DNA of 64,000 bases from Prauserella salsuginis (GCF_024648885.1 NZ_JANBBF010000010.1:1-64000); one strand, 5' to 3'; numbered from the stretch's first letter, positions 28,020 to 36,858 are shown. Notes: generated from the sequence alone by a model not told the origin. Made by a program: numbers and translations.

Positions 28020-29627
28020 TTGCCAACCGAACGTGCTGGGGTGACCCGCCGCAGTCTGCTGCGCTCGATCGGCGTGGCGGGTGGTGCGGGTGCGATGTTC
28101 GAATCGATGCGTGCGCTCGGCCTGGTCGCCTCGCCACAGGCACTGGCCGTCCCCGACTTCCGTGAACCACGCGCGGGCGATCTCGCCGCTGCGAACCGCG
28201 GCAAGACGGTCGTCATCCTCGGTGCGGGCGTCGCGGGGCTGACGGCGGCGTACGAACTCGGCAAGGCCGGCTACCGATGCGTCGTGCTGGAAGCGAAGGA
28301 CCGGGTCGGCGGTCGGGTATGGACGGTGCGCTCGGGCACCACCGAAACCGACCTCGACGGCCACACCCAGACCGCCCGGTTCAGCAAGGAGCCCGGCAGC
28401 TATCTCAACGCAGGGGCCGCGCGGATTCCGCAGTCGCACATCACCCTCGACTACTGCCGCGAGCTCGGCGTGCCGCTGGAACCGCTGTTGGCTCACAACG
28501 CCAACAACCTCATCCACGGCGAGGGTTCCGGTGCGCAGCAGTACCGCACGGTGAAGGCCGACTACCAGGGCTACGTGTCGGAACTGCTGTCGAAGGCCGT
28601 CGACCAGGGTGCGCTGGACGCAGAGCTCACCGCGGACGACAAGGAGGCGCTGCTGACGTTCCTGTCGTACTACGGCGACATCGGCGACAAGAACTCCGGG
28701 TTCGCGTACACCGGGAGCAGCAGGCGCGGGTACGAGGTCGAGCCGGGCGCCGCCGACCAGGAGGGCGTGCCGCTGGGGCCGCCGCCGTCGCTGTCCGAGG
28801 TGTTGTCGAGCCGGCTCGGGCGGTACCTGTCGTTCGAATCCCGCTACACCCACGCGATGACGTTGCTGCAGCCCGTCGGCGGGATGGACGCGATCACGAA
28901 CGCCCTGCACGAGGCGGCGAAACGCACCGGTGCGGAGGTGGTCACGGGCGCACCGGTGTCCGAGGTCCGCAACACCGACGCGGGCGTCGACGTCGTCTAT
29001 CGCGGTCCCGGCGGCAAGGACACCCGGATCAGCGGGGACTTCTGCGTGGCGACGTTGCCGCCGAACGTGATGGCGAAGATCCCGACGAACCTCGACTCCC
29101 GTGTGAACTCGGCCCTTCGGTTCCCGGAGGCCTTCTCCGCGGGGAAGATCGGGCTCGAGTACGACCGCCGGTGGTGGGAGCTCGACGAGCGGATCTACGG
29201 CGGGATCACCATGACCGACCTGGATGTGCTCAACATCTGGTACCCGTCGCACGGTTTCCACACCGACCGTGGCGTGGTCGTCGGGTACTACACCGAGGGG
29301 CCGTACTCCGAGGCCTACAGCCGGCTGACCCCCGTCGAACGTGAACGCCGCGCGCTGGCGCAGGGCGCGAAGATCCACGGCGAGAAGTACCGCCAGGGCG
29401 TGCAGGCGTCCTTCTCCGTGTCCTGGGAGCGCACGCCGCACATCGAGGGCGGCTGGGTGCACTGGCCGTCCCGCGATTCCGGCGAGTACGACCTGCTGAA
29501 CAAGCCCGCGGGCAACGTCTACTTCGCGGGCGACTGGCTCAGCCATTTCATCGCGTGGCAGGCCGGTGCGATCGACTCGGCGCGATACGTCGTGACGGCA
29601 TTGCACGACCGGGTGCGGAACTCGTAG
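28020..29627 (+). CDS. Tat-exported flavin amine oxidase / L-amino-acid-oxidase-like protein
   Basis: A 535-residue FAD enzyme. The N-terminus carries a twin-arginine motif (TRRSLLRSIG) and an Ala/Gly-rich stretch ending near QALA, so the folded flavoprotein is probably exported by Tat. The dinucleotide motif VVILGAGVAGLTAAYELG and GGRVWT are at the start of the FAD domain; GNVYFAGDWLSHFIAWQAGA near the C-terminus closes the FAD site. Such enzymes oxidise amines or L-amino acids with oxygen, giving peroxide. The start is TTG 28020 with AAGGGAG upstream; no ATG or GTG fits. The substrate is unknown. Confidence 0.87.
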   Translation: MPTERAGVTRRSLLRSIGVAGGAGAMFESMRALGLVASPQALAVPDFREPRAGDLAAANRGKTVVILGAGVAGLTAAYELGKAGYRCVVLEAKDRVGGRVWTVRSGTTETDLDGHTQTARFSKEPGSYLNAGAARIPQSHITLDYCRELGVPLEPLLAHNANNLIHGEGSGAQQYRTVKADYQGYVSELLSKAVDQGALDAELTADDKEALLTFLSYYGDIGDKNSGFAYTGSSRRGYEVEPGAADQEGVPLGPPPSLSEVLSSRLGRYLSFESRYTHAMTLLQPVGGMDAITNALHEAAKRTGAEVVTGAPVSEVRNTDAGVDVVYRGPGGKDTRISGDFCVATLPPNVMAKIPTNLDSRVNSALRFPEAFSAGKIGLEYDRRWWELDERIYGGITMTDLDVLNIWYPSHGFHTDRGVVVGYYTEGPYSEAYSRLTPVERERRALAQGAKIHGEKYRQGVQASFSVSWERTPHIEGGWVHWPSRDSGEYDLLNKPAGNVYFAGDWLSHFIAWQAGAIDSARYVVTALHDRVRNS

Positions 29628-29837
29628 TTCTCGGCGGCCCGGTTTTCGGGTACCCGGAAACCACCTGGACGGCTCGCCCGCGAGCGAACTGCATATCGGA
29701 ACCATAACGGCCGGGGCGAAAACCGCCCCTTAGGTGTTTTCCCGGACGCGGAATGTGGTCGCGGCGGGCTATGTTGACCGTGACAGGGGTTGGAATCACA
29801 GGGGGTTGTCGCCGGTCACCGGGGCAGGTGGGGTCTG

Positions 29838-30233
29838 ATGTTGGGGCTGTTGACCGTCATGGTCACCGTCGTGCATTTCCTCGCGCTCGCCTACATCGGC
29901 CTCGGCGGTTTTCTGGCGTGGTTGTGGCCGAGGTCGTTCTTCGTGCACGTGTTTTTCGCGGCGTGGGGCGTCGCGGTGAACGTGTTCACACTCGCCTGTC
30001 CGCTGACCGTCGCCGAGGACTTCCTGCGCCAGCAGCGCGGACTCGACCCGCTTCCCGGCGGCTTCAACGAGTACTACATCTACGGCACGCTGATTCCGCA
30101 TTCGATCCTGCCGTTCGTCGGCGTCGCCGCGTTGCTGCTGGTGGCGGTGTCCTACGTCGGGTTGTACGTGTTGTGGCGGCACCGCGTGCACGAGTCGAAC
30201 GCCGGTCACGGCCACTCCGTTCGCCTGGGCTGA
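29838..30233 (+). CDS. DUF2784 family membrane protein
   Basis: A 131-residue protein with about four membrane helices. The pattern of an HFLALAYIGLGGFLAW first helix, a cysteine in TLACPLTVAEDFLR and a YYIYGTLIPH loop matches DUF2784 proteins, whose function is unknown. ATG 29838 was preferred because AGGTGGGG lies just before it; the frame is open to 29790 without a ribosome site. Confidence 0.78.
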   Translation: MLGLLTVMVTVVHFLALAYIGLGGFLAWLWPRSFFVHVFFAAWGVAVNVFTLACPLTVAEDFLRQQRGLDPLPGGFNEYYIYGTLIPHSILPFVGVAALLLVAVSYVGLYVLWRHRVHESNAGHGHSVRLG

Positions 30234-30261
30234 GGAACCCGGTCGGCGGCAGGACGGGGCG

Positions 30262-30318
30262 GCGGAAGGACAGGGCTGCTGCGGGACAGGGCAGCGGAAG
30301 GACAGGGCTGCTGCGGGA
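30262..30318 (+). repeat. 25-bp direct repeat after the DUF2784 gene
   Basis: An identical 25-bp unit starting GCGGAAGGACAGGGCTGC occurs at 30262-30286 and 30294-30318 (32-bp period), 28 bp after the stop codon. It is unrelated to the 21-bp family. Confidence 0.8.
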
Positions 30319-30326
30319 GCCCGGCG

Positions 30327-30351
30327 CCCCGCCGCCCCGGCAGCGGCGGGG
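30327..30351 (+). terminator. Hairpin between the DUF2784 and SpoU genes
   Basis: CCCCGCCGC (30327-30335) pairs with GCGGCGGGG (30343-30351) around a 7-nt loop, upstream of the next promoter. Confidence 0.55.
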
Positions 30352-30412
30352 TGCGGCGGAGGTCGGCCCGGGCAGTGCCCTCGCCGATCGTGGCCCGCGG
30401 GAGAATGGCCTG

Positions 30413-31084
30413 GTGACGTCTGATCCGACCGGGGCCGGTGAGCCAGGGCCGACCGAGTGGGGCGCGAACCCCGAGGTGGGCGTGGGCCCGTGGGACGGCC
30501 CGTGGCCGAACGACGAACGCTACGACCCGGAACTGCTCGCCGAGGGCGACCGCCGCAACGTCGTCGACGCCTACCGGTACTGGCGGCGCGAGGCGATCGT
30601 CGCGGACATGGACACGCGGCGGCACCCGTTCCACGTCGCGATCGAGAACTGGCAGCACGACCACAACATCGGCACGGTCGTGCGGACGGCCAACGCGTTC
30701 GCCGCCGCGGCCGTGCACATCGTCGGCAAGCGCCGCTGGAACCGCCGCGGTGCGATGGTGACCGACCGGTACCAGCACCTCCACCATCACCCGACGGTCG
30801 ACGGGCTGGTCGAGTTCGCCGCGGCGCGGGCGCTGCCGATCGTGGCGGTCGACAACACCCCGGGCGCCGTGGCGCTCGAAACGGCGGACATGCCGCGCGA
30901 GTGCGTGCTGCTGTTCGGCCAGGAAGGCCCGGGCCTGTCGAAGGAGGCGCAGGACGCGGCGGCACTCGTCGTGTCGATCGCGCAGTTCGGCACGACCCGG
31001 TCGATCAACGCGGGTGTCGCCGCGGGCATCGTCATGCACACGTGGGTGCGCCAGCACGCCGACGTCGCCGACGCCTGGGACTGA
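30413..31084 (+). CDS. SpoU/TrmH-family RNA 2'-O-methyltransferase (Rv0380c-like)
   Basis: A 223-residue SPOUT methyltransferase that would methylate a ribose in tRNA or rRNA using S-adenosylmethionine. Motif 1 is NIGTVVRTANAF, motif 2 LLFGQEGPGLSKEA, and motif 3 TTRSINAGVAAGIVMHTW, which forms the knotted cofactor site. A 60-residue N-terminal extension precedes the domain. GTG 30413 has GAGAAT 6 nt upstream and no ribosome site, consistent with leaderless expression. Which RNA is modified cannot be told. Confidence 0.88.
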   Translation: MTSDPTGAGEPGPTEWGANPEVGVGPWDGPWPNDERYDPELLAEGDRRNVVDAYRYWRREAIVADMDTRRHPFHVAIENWQHDHNIGTVVRTANAFAAAAVHIVGKRRWNRRGAMVTDRYQHLHHHPTVDGLVEFAAARALPIVAVDNTPGAVALETADMPRECVLLFGQEGPGLSKEAQDAAALVVSIAQFGTTRSINAGVAAGIVMHTWVRQHADVADAWD

Positions 31085-31179
31085 CCGGCTACCCGGTCAC
31101 GACGGTCGTCCGCACCCGGACAGGGGTGGCCAGGCTGTTGGCGACGATGCAGGCGCGGTGCGCCCGCTCGGGGCGTTCA

Positions 31180-31764
31180 TCATTCCGGGTCGCGGTATTC
31201 CGGGTCGCGAATCCTGCTGCGGGGCGCCGTGAGGGGACGTCGGTAGTGGAGCAACGGGACGAGCTCCTGCGCGGGCGTTCGATCCTCCACTTGCTCGACG
31301 AACTGAAACCCCGACCGTTCGAGATTGCGTTGTGAGGCGACGTTTCCGGTCAGGGTCCGAGCGGTGAGTGCGTCGAGTCCACTGCCGGCCGCGAGCTGCG
31401 CGGCGAGTTCGAGGGCCCCGGTCGCGTGCCCGCCCCTTCGGGATTCGGGGTGGAGCCAGAATCCGACCTCGGCCTCCGTTGCGGTGACATCGAACAGGAC
31501 CAGGCTGCCGAGGAACGTGTCGTCGGTGACGTCGACGATGCTCAGCACCGCCAGGTCTCCTCGGGCGAGGCCTGAGGGCACCACGGTTCGAGCGAGGCGA
31601 TCCACCGACTCCGGCGTGTACTCGGACTCGGGGAGATGCCCGAACTGCCGCACGAGCGGATCCCGGGTGCCTTCCGCGTAACGGACGGCGTCGACGGGCG
31701 CGAGCGCGCGCAACGCACGTAGGTGATCGCTGACGGGTAACAGTGCCGGATCAATCACATCCAC
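31180..31764 (-). CDS. GNAT-family N-acetyltransferase (RimJ/RimL-like)
   Basis: A 194-residue acetyltransferase. The acetyl-CoA motif is seen in FWLHPESRRGGHATGALELA and the region NVASQRNLERSGFQFVE is the typical RimJ/RimL end of the fold. Targets of this subfamily are protein N-termini or small amines; the substrate here is unknown. The start is GTG 31764 with no strong ribosome site; GTG 31758 is an alternative. It is divergent from a TetR gene only 32 bp away, so that regulator may control it. Confidence 0.82.
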   Translation of the reverse strand: MDVIDPALLPVSDHLRALRALAPVDAVRYAEGTRDPLVRQFGHLPESEYTPESVDRLARTVVPSGLARGDLAVLSIVDVTDDTFLGSLVLFDVTATEAEVGFWLHPESRRGGHATGALELAAQLAAGSGLDALTARTLTGNVASQRNLERSGFQFVEQVEDRTPAQELVPLLHYRRPLTAPRSRIRDPEYRDPE

Positions 31765-31769
31765 TAAAC

Positions 31770-31785
31770 TAACAGTGATTGGTTA
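31770..31785. promoter_or_regulatory. Inverted repeat between divergent GNAT and TetR genes
   Basis: TAAC (31770-31773), eight bases, GTTA (31782-31785) lie in the only AT-rich patch of the 32-bp divergent interval. A single site here would control both genes. Confidence 0.4.
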
Positions 31786-31796
31786 AGGGGGAAGTG

Positions 31797-32399
31797 ATGA
31801 GTTACTGGGATGCCGCCAAAGCCGTACGCCGCAGCCGAGTCCTCGAACCGGAGGCCATCGCTCGCACGGCGGCGCGATTACTCGATCAGGTCGGCTACGA
31901 CGAGTTCTCACTGCGCCTACTCGCGGACTGGCTCGACGTCGCACCCGCCAGCCTCTACTCGCGCATTCGTGGCACATCGGACGCGCTGGATCTGGCGTTG
32001 GATCATGCGCTCGGTGCGGACCATTCGATCCAGCAGGCGATATCTCGAGGAGAAGCGGTCGAGATCCTGCGAGCGTTCTTCGAGCACCTGCTGGAACACT
32101 CCTGGGCCGTCCACGTCGTCGCTATGCGGCCGCCTCGTGGACCTGCTTACCTCGAGTTTTCGGAATCGCTGGTCCGGGGGTTGCAAGAATCCGGCCGATC
32201 CGACCCACTATCCCGGGCCTATGCGGCCACGAACCTGGTCATCGGCAGTGCGCTCACCTATCAGGCGGCCGGCCGCGAAGTGGACGCCCCCGTGAGTGCC
32301 GACCGGGCCCCGCATTACGAGGCACTCCATGCCGACATCGCGTTCACTCCCCACGATGTGTTGGACAAGGCGCTCGGCGAGCTGTTGAACGTCGGTTGA
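31797..32399 (+). CDS. TetR-family regulator
   Basis: A 200-residue regulator with an N-terminal helix-turn-helix (ARLLDQVGYDEFSLRLLADW then VAPASLYSRIRGTSDALDLA) and a C-terminal ligand domain of the TetR_C type. ATG 31797 has AAGGGGGAAG before it. It is divergent from the acetyltransferase gene. The base composition of this gene is somewhat less GC-biased than its neighbours (codons such as CGA, TCG and GAT are more frequent), which may hint at transfer. Confidence 0.85.
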   Translation: MSYWDAAKAVRRSRVLEPEAIARTAARLLDQVGYDEFSLRLLADWLDVAPASLYSRIRGTSDALDLALDHALGADHSIQQAISRGEAVEILRAFFEHLLEHSWAVHVVAMRPPRGPAYLEFSESLVRGLQESGRSDPLSRAYAATNLVIGSALTYQAAGREVDAPVSADRAPHYEALHADIAFTPHDVLDKALGELLNVG

Positions 32400-32472
32400 G
32401 TGAGTGGCGCCGCGGCCCGTCGATAGCCACTGTGGACAGACGGAGTTGAGACGGCACTGCGTATGCGAATTC

Positions 32473-32504
32473 GCAACACGGCCCCCGGAATCTGCAACAC
32501 GGCG
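32473..32504 (-). repeat. 21-bp-period repeat, two units, at the 3' end of the molybdopterin oxidoreductase gene
   Basis: GCAACACGGC starts at 32473 and 32494, 21 bp apart (minus-strand core CGTGTTGC). The second unit touches the stop codon at 32505. Confidence 0.75.
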
Positions 32505-34697
32505 TCAGCGGGTCGGGGTCAGGGTGACCGGGATTCCGCCCAGTGCGGCGGTTCCCGTGGGACCGTCGAGGGTCCGGTCGTCGGTGAGCACGTTGGCGTT
32601 CGCGCCGCTGTGCCGGGTCGCGACCGCCGTCCGCACGCCGGCTACGTCGTGTCCCCAGCCGTGCGGAATGCTCACCACACCGGGCCGCATCGCGTCGGTG
32701 ATCTCCACCGGCACGTCGATCGATCCGGTGCGGGCGGTGACGGTCACCGGGTCGCCGTCGACCAACCCCAGCCTGCCGGCGTCGTCGGGATGCAGTTGCG
32801 CCGTGCACCGGTTGCTGCCGCGCACGAGCGGTTCGAGGTTGTGCATCCACGAGTTGTTCGAGCTCAGTTGCCGTCTTCCGATCAGGATCAGGTCCGTCGG
32901 CCTGCCGGTGTCCTGGCCGTCGGAACCCGCGGACCCCGGCGCCGATCCCGCGGACCCGGCCAGCGAGGCCGCCAACCGCGGGATGTCCGACACGATCGCC
33001 TCCGGCGCCAGCTCGACCTTGCCGCTCTCGGTGGCGAGCACGTCGGGAATGCGTGGCTGCATCGGGCCGAGGTCGACGCCGTGCGGGGCGGCTTCGAGAT
33101 CGGCGAGCGTCAGGTCGAACGGTCCTGCGCGCAGCATCAGGTCGACGATCCGCTCCGGCCCGCGCCGGGTGTCGTCGGCGGTGACGCCGTAGCGGTCCGC
33201 CAGGTCGGCGGCGAGCAGGTCGTCGAGCGCGTCGACGTCGGGATCCGGCCCCTGGCCAGCGATGACGCCACTGAGGCGCAACAACGTCCGCCACTCCTGC
33301 GGAATCTCGGATGTGAGCGTGGCCGGGGTCCAGTTCGCGACGCTGCGTACCGCGAGCTGGTACAGCGTCACGTCGTAGTGCGGCCGTTCGAGAGGGCTTG
33401 GTGCGGGCAGGACCACGTCGGCGTGGCGGGTGGTCTCGTTGCGGTAGATGTCGATCGACACCATGAAGTCCAGACCGGCCACCGCGGCGTCGAGGCGGGC
33501 CGCGTTGGGCGCGCTCAGGCACGGGTTCCCCGCGATCGTGATGAGCGCTCGCACCTGACCGTCGCCCGGGGTTTCGATCTCGTCGGCGAGCGTCGCGACG
33601 GGCACTTCGCCGAGGACCTCGGGAAGGTCGCGTACGCGGGTGCGGCGGCGTCCGGCCCGGAACGGCTTGCTCGGCGCGGTGTTCGCCTGGCCCGCGGCCG
33701 CGAGCGGGAACATCGCGCAGCCCTCACGGTCGAGGTGGCCGGTGAGTACGTTCAGCACGTCAACGAGCCAGCTGGTCAGCGTGCCGAACTCCTGCGTCGT
33801 GGTGCCGATCCGGCCGTAGACCGCGGCCCGGTCGGCGGCGGCGAGGTCACGGGCGAGCCGCCGGATGTCGGCCGCTGCCAGGCCCGTCGCGTCGGCGACC
33901 GTTTCCGGGCTGAACTCCGCCGCCAGCTCGCGCACTTCGTCCACTCCGGTGACGTGGCCGGCGAGCGTGCCCAGTCGTACGAGGTTCTCGGCGAACAGCG
34001 TGTGCACCATCGCCAGCAACAGCAGGGCATCGGCGCCCGGTCGGATGGCGTGGTGCTCGTCGGCGAACTCGGCCGAACGCGTGCGCCGCGGGTCGACCAC
34101 GACGATCCGCCCGCCGCGGTCACGGATCCCGCGCAGCCGCGACCGCACGTCACCGGCCGTCATCAGGCTGCCGTTGGACACGAGCGGGTTCGCGCCGAGC
34201 ACGAGGAGGTACTCGGTGCGGTCCAGGTCGGGCACGGGGATCGTCATGGCGCCGCCGAACAGGTACCCCGACGAGTAGTGCTTCGGGATCTGGTCGACAG
34301 TGCCGGCCGTGTAGACGTTCGTGGTGCGCAGCGCCTTGACGAGTGCGCGCAGGTACACCGAGGCGGACACGTTGTGCGAAACGGGGTTGCCGACGTAGAC
34401 GGCCACCGCGTCCCGGCCGTTGGCGTCGATGATGCCGGGCAGGCGGGCGTCGATCTCGGCGAACGCCTCGTCCCACGACGCCTCGACGAGTTCGCCGCCG
34501 CGGCGGATCAACGGTGTTCGCAGGCGGTCCGGGTCGTGGTGCAGCGCGCCGAGCGACGCCCCCTTCGGGCAGACGTAGCCGTGGGAGAACACGTCGTCGC
34601 GATCGCCTCGGACTCCCGTGACCGTCGCGGCGTCCAGCGTCACCTCCAGCCCGCAGGTCGCCTCACACAGCGGACAAGTGACATATGCCGTTGTCAT
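32505..34697 (-). CDS. Molybdopterin-dependent oxidoreductase (formate-dehydrogenase/BisC-like)
   Basis: A 730-residue catalytic subunit of the DMSO-reductase superfamily. Cys8, Cys11, Cys15 and Cys43 bind a [4Fe-4S] cluster (CPLCEATCG, then VCPKGASLG). The molybdopterin guanine dinucleotide domains follow, with a C-terminal dinucleotide-binding domain that includes SSNNSWMHNLEPLVRGSNRC. A low-complexity linker, LAGSAGSAPGSAGSDG, precedes it. The natural substrate is unknown; formate dehydrogenase is a common but unproven label. No electron-transfer subunit, FdhD or cofactor genes are adjacent, so it is an orphan enzyme, as in several actinobacteria. Confidence 0.9.
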   Translation of the reverse strand: MTTAYVTCPLCEATCGLEVTLDAATVTGVRGDRDDVFSHGYVCPKGASLGALHHDPDRLRTPLIRRGGELVEASWDEAFAEIDARLPGIIDANGRDAVAVYVGNPVSHNVSASVYLRALVKALRTTNVYTAGTVDQIPKHYSSGYLFGGAMTIPVPDLDRTEYLLVLGANPLVSNGSLMTAGDVRSRLRGIRDRGGRIVVVDPRRTRSAEFADEHHAIRPGADALLLLAMVHTLFAENLVRLGTLAGHVTGVDEVRELAAEFSPETVADATGLAAADIRRLARDLAAADRAAVYGRIGTTTQEFGTLTSWLVDVLNVLTGHLDREGCAMFPLAAAGQANTAPSKPFRAGRRRTRVRDLPEVLGEVPVATLADEIETPGDGQVRALITIAGNPCLSAPNAARLDAAVAGLDFMVSIDIYRNETTRHADVVLPAPSPLERPHYDVTLYQLAVRSVANWTPATLTSEIPQEWRTLLRLSGVIAGQGPDPDVDALDDLLAADLADRYGVTADDTRRGPERIVDLMLRAGPFDLTLADLEAAPHGVDLGPMQPRIPDVLATESGKVELAPEAIVSDIPRLAASLAGSAGSAPGSAGSDGQDTGRPTDLILIGRRQLSSNNSWMHNLEPLVRGSNRCTAQLHPDDAGRLGLVDGDPVTVTARTGSIDVPVEITDAMRPGVVSIPHGWGHDVAGVRTAVATRHSGANANVLTDDRTLDGPTGTAALGGIPVTLTPTR

Positions 34698-34882
34698 GGA
34701 TCGATGGTGACACCGGACACATCGGGCTGTCGATGTTCACGAGCGCAGCGGGAGCGGCCTGTGGCAGAAGAGCGGTCGTAGCAGCGGGCAATCGCCGTCT
34801 GGGCGCGCGGCACCGGAATCCGCAATATGGCCCCAGGCGGCACCGTCGCGTCGATGAGGCGGTGCCCGGGCGACGGGCGGGC

Positions 34883-34924
34883 GCAACACGGCCCCTGGAA
34901 TCCGCAACACGGGGCCCGGCACCG
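34883..34924 (-). repeat. 21-bp-period repeat, two units, downstream of the LacI-type gene
   Basis: GCAACACGG starts at 34883 and 34904, 21 bp apart; a degenerate copy, GCAATATGG, lies at 34822. The array is in sense with the minus-strand LacI-type gene whose stop is at 34943. The rest of 34698-34882 must hold the promoter of the molybdopterin oxidoreductase gene; nothing else is recognised. Confidence 0.75.
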
Positions 34925-34942
34925 CCGCGACGGCCGGGCGTG

Positions 34943-35977
34943 TCAGCGAGCCGAGTTCTCCGGCGGGCAGCCGCAGGACGTCCGGTGGCGCCACGCCGGT
35001 GGCAGCCGCACCGTCTCCGGTTCGCGTTCCGGGTCTTTCAGGCGGGCGAGCAGCAGGCGCATCGCCTCGCTGCCCATGTCGGCCACGGGCTGGGCGATCG
35101 TCGTCAGCGGCGGATCGACGAGGTCGGCCCATTCCGGCTCGTCGAAGCACGCGAGGGCCAGGTCGGTGCCGATTCGCAGGCCGCGTCGCCGCGCCTCCAC
35201 GACCACGCCCGCGGCCATCGCGTCGTCGGCGGCCAACACGGCCGTCGGCGGTTCCGGCAGCTCCAGCAGCGACGACAGTGCCGTGGCACCGCCGTCGCGG
35301 CTGCGATCGCCGGTCGCGACCAGTTCCGGGCTCCACGGCACGCGGGCCCTGCCGAGGCCGAGACGGTAGCCGAGGACGCGCTCGTCGCTGGTGACCTGGC
35401 CTTCCGGACCGCTGACCAGGCCGATCCGCCGGTGCGCCCGCGCGGCGACGTGCTCGGTGAGTGCCGACATGGCCTGGATGTTCTCGGGGCCGACCTGGTC
35501 GATGTCGCTGCGGGTGGTGAGCCGGTCGAGCAGCACGGTCGGCACGTCCGCGGCGAGCAGTTCGTCGACGACGTCGCGGTCGTCGGGTGCCGACACCAGC
35601 ACGACACCCTCGATGCGGTGGGCCCGGAGGGCGCGGACGACCGAGCGCTCGGTCTCGGCGTCGTCGTGGGTGTCGGAGAGCAGCACGGTGTATCCGGCCG
35701 CTGCCGCTTCGCGCTCGACGGCCTGCACGAGGGTGGCGACGTGGGGGCTGCCGCTGAGCGACACGGCCAGTCCTATCGTCTGCGTGCCGCCCGTGACCAG
35801 CGAACGAGCGATGACGTCACCCGTGTAGCCGGTCCGCTCGACAGCGGCGAGGACCGCCTCGCGGGTCGCGGGCGCCACGGCTCTCGTGCCGTTCACGACG
35901 TGTGACACGGTGGTGATCGACACTCCGGCCAGTTCGGCGATGTCGCGTTGGGTCGGCCGGCTCGGTCTCTTCGGCAC
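34943..35977 (-). CDS. LacI-family transcriptional repressor
   Basis: A 344-residue repressor. The N-terminal LacI helix-turn-helix and hinge are clear: TQRDIAELAGVSITTVSHVV and ATREAVLAAVERTGYTGDVI. A periplasmic-binding-protein-like sugar-sensing core follows. The C-terminal end is RTSCGCPP, typical of actinobacterial members. GTG 35977 starts just before the DNA-binding domain; AAGGAG is 12 nt upstream, somewhat far. A LacI-type operator at 36007-36018 sits in front of it. The ligand is presumably a sugar or nucleoside, given the divergent kinase gene. Confidence 0.92.
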   Translation of the reverse strand: MPKRPSRPTQRDIAELAGVSITTVSHVVNGTRAVAPATREAVLAAVERTGYTGDVIARSLVTGGTQTIGLAVSLSGSPHVATLVQAVEREAAAAGYTVLLSDTHDDAETERSVVRALRAHRIEGVVLVSAPDDRDVVDELLAADVPTVLLDRLTTRSDIDQVGPENIQAMSALTEHVAARAHRRIGLVSGPEGQVTSDERVLGYRLGLGRARVPWSPELVATGDRSRDGGATALSSLLELPEPPTAVLAADDAMAAGVVVEARRRGLRIGTDLALACFDEPEWADLVDPPLTTIAQPVADMGSEAMRLLLARLKDPEREPETVRLPPAWRHRTSCGCPPENSAR

Positions 35978-36006
35978 GGGGACGACGGGCTCCTTCCCGA
36001 TGGGCG

Positions 36007-36018
36007 GCAAGCGTTTGC
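36007..36018. promoter_or_regulatory. LacI-type operator GCAAGCGTTTGC
   Basis: This near-palindrome with central CG matches the general LacI/CcpA operator pattern. It lies 29 bp before the repressor start and in the interval shared with the divergent kinase gene, so autoregulation and control of the kinase are both plausible. Confidence 0.65.
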
Positions 36019-36157
36019 GCGCTCGATTGCGCGGCACGATACCGCTGCCTACTGTCGATCCTGATCGACACCCGGTGCGGCGGTGGGGTCTGGCGACACG
36101 TTCGGCGGCGGGGTCGGCGAACCGGCGGTGCGGTGCACGGGTCATGATGGGAGCGAG

Positions 36158-36793
36158 ATGACGACGTTTGATGATCTGCTGGCGCGCGCCGAGGCGCTCG
36201 CCGCATCCGGCGGCAGGCGTGTGCTGGGCATCGCGGGTTGCCCGGCGTCCGGCAAGACGACGTTGGCGTGGCGGCTGGCCGGTGCGCTCGGCAACCGCGC
36301 GAAGGTGGTCGGCATGGACGGCTTCCACCTCGCACAGGTGGAGCTCGCCCGGCTGGGCAACGCCGACCGCAAGGGTGCGCCCGACACGTTCGACGGTCCC
36401 GGGTACGCCCACCTGGTCCGCAGGCTGGCCGCGGGTGACGAGCGCGTGTACGCCCCTGAATTCCGCAGGGAGATCGAGGAGCCCATCGCGGGTGCGGTCG
36501 CCGTGCCCGAGGACGTACCGCTCGTGATCACCGAGGGGAACTATCTGCTGCTCGACACCGAGCCGTGGGCGCAGCTGCGGCCGCTGCTGGACGAGGCGTG
36601 GTTCCTGGAGCCGGACGAGAAGGTGCGCCTCGAACGGCTCGTGTCGCGGCACCGCAAGTACGGCCGGTCGCTCGTCGAGGCGCAGCAGCGGGCCTGGGGA
36701 TCGGACCAGCGCAACGCCGACCTGGTCGCGCCGAGCGCGGCCCGCGCCGACCTCGTCGTCAAGGACATGGAGCTGCCGACCTTCGCGGTGTGA
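36158..36793 (+). CDS. Nucleoside/sugar kinase of the uridine-kinase/phosphoribulokinase (YggC-like) fold
   Basis: A 211-residue P-loop kinase. Walker A is GIAGCPASGKTT at about residues 27-38; the substrate-side motif VVGMDGFHLAQ and the arginine-rich LID region RLVSRHRKYGRS match the uridine-kinase-like family that includes E. coli YggC. The substrate is a sugar or nucleoside, unidentified. ATG 36158 follows GGGAGCGAG. It is divergent from a LacI repressor, which fits substrate-induced expression. A DnaA-box-like hairpin follows the stop. Confidence 0.8.
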   Translation: MTTFDDLLARAEALAASGGRRVLGIAGCPASGKTTLAWRLAGALGNRAKVVGMDGFHLAQVELARLGNADRKGAPDTFDGPGYAHLVRRLAAGDERVYAPEFRREIEEPIAGAVAVPEDVPLVITEGNYLLLDTEPWAQLRPLLDEAWFLEPDEKVRLERLVSRHRKYGRSLVEAQQRAWGSDQRNADLVAPSAARADLVVKDMELPTFAV

Positions 36794-36804
36794 CCATCGG
36801 TCGA

Positions 36805-36858
36805 CGCATTTGTCCACGGCCTGTGGACAAATGCGGGTTATCCACAGGTCTGTCCACA
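36805..36858 (+). promoter_or_regulatory. 31-bp perfect palindrome with a cluster of DnaA-box-like sites
   Basis: CGCATTTGTCCAC (36805-36817) and GTGGACAAATGCG (36823-36835) are perfect 13-bp arms around GGCCT. Four DnaA-box-like 9-mers lie in 49 bp: TTGTCCACG at 36810, TGTGGACAA at 36822 (reverse), TTATCCACA at 36838 (perfect), and CTGTCCACA at 36850. The palindrome starts 11 nt after the kinase stop and could also serve as its terminator. Confidence 0.6.

Noticed and set aside
36805-36858. Chromosomal origin oriC
   Set aside because: No dnaA, dnaN, recF or gyr genes and no AT-rich unwinding region; only a compact cluster of boxes.
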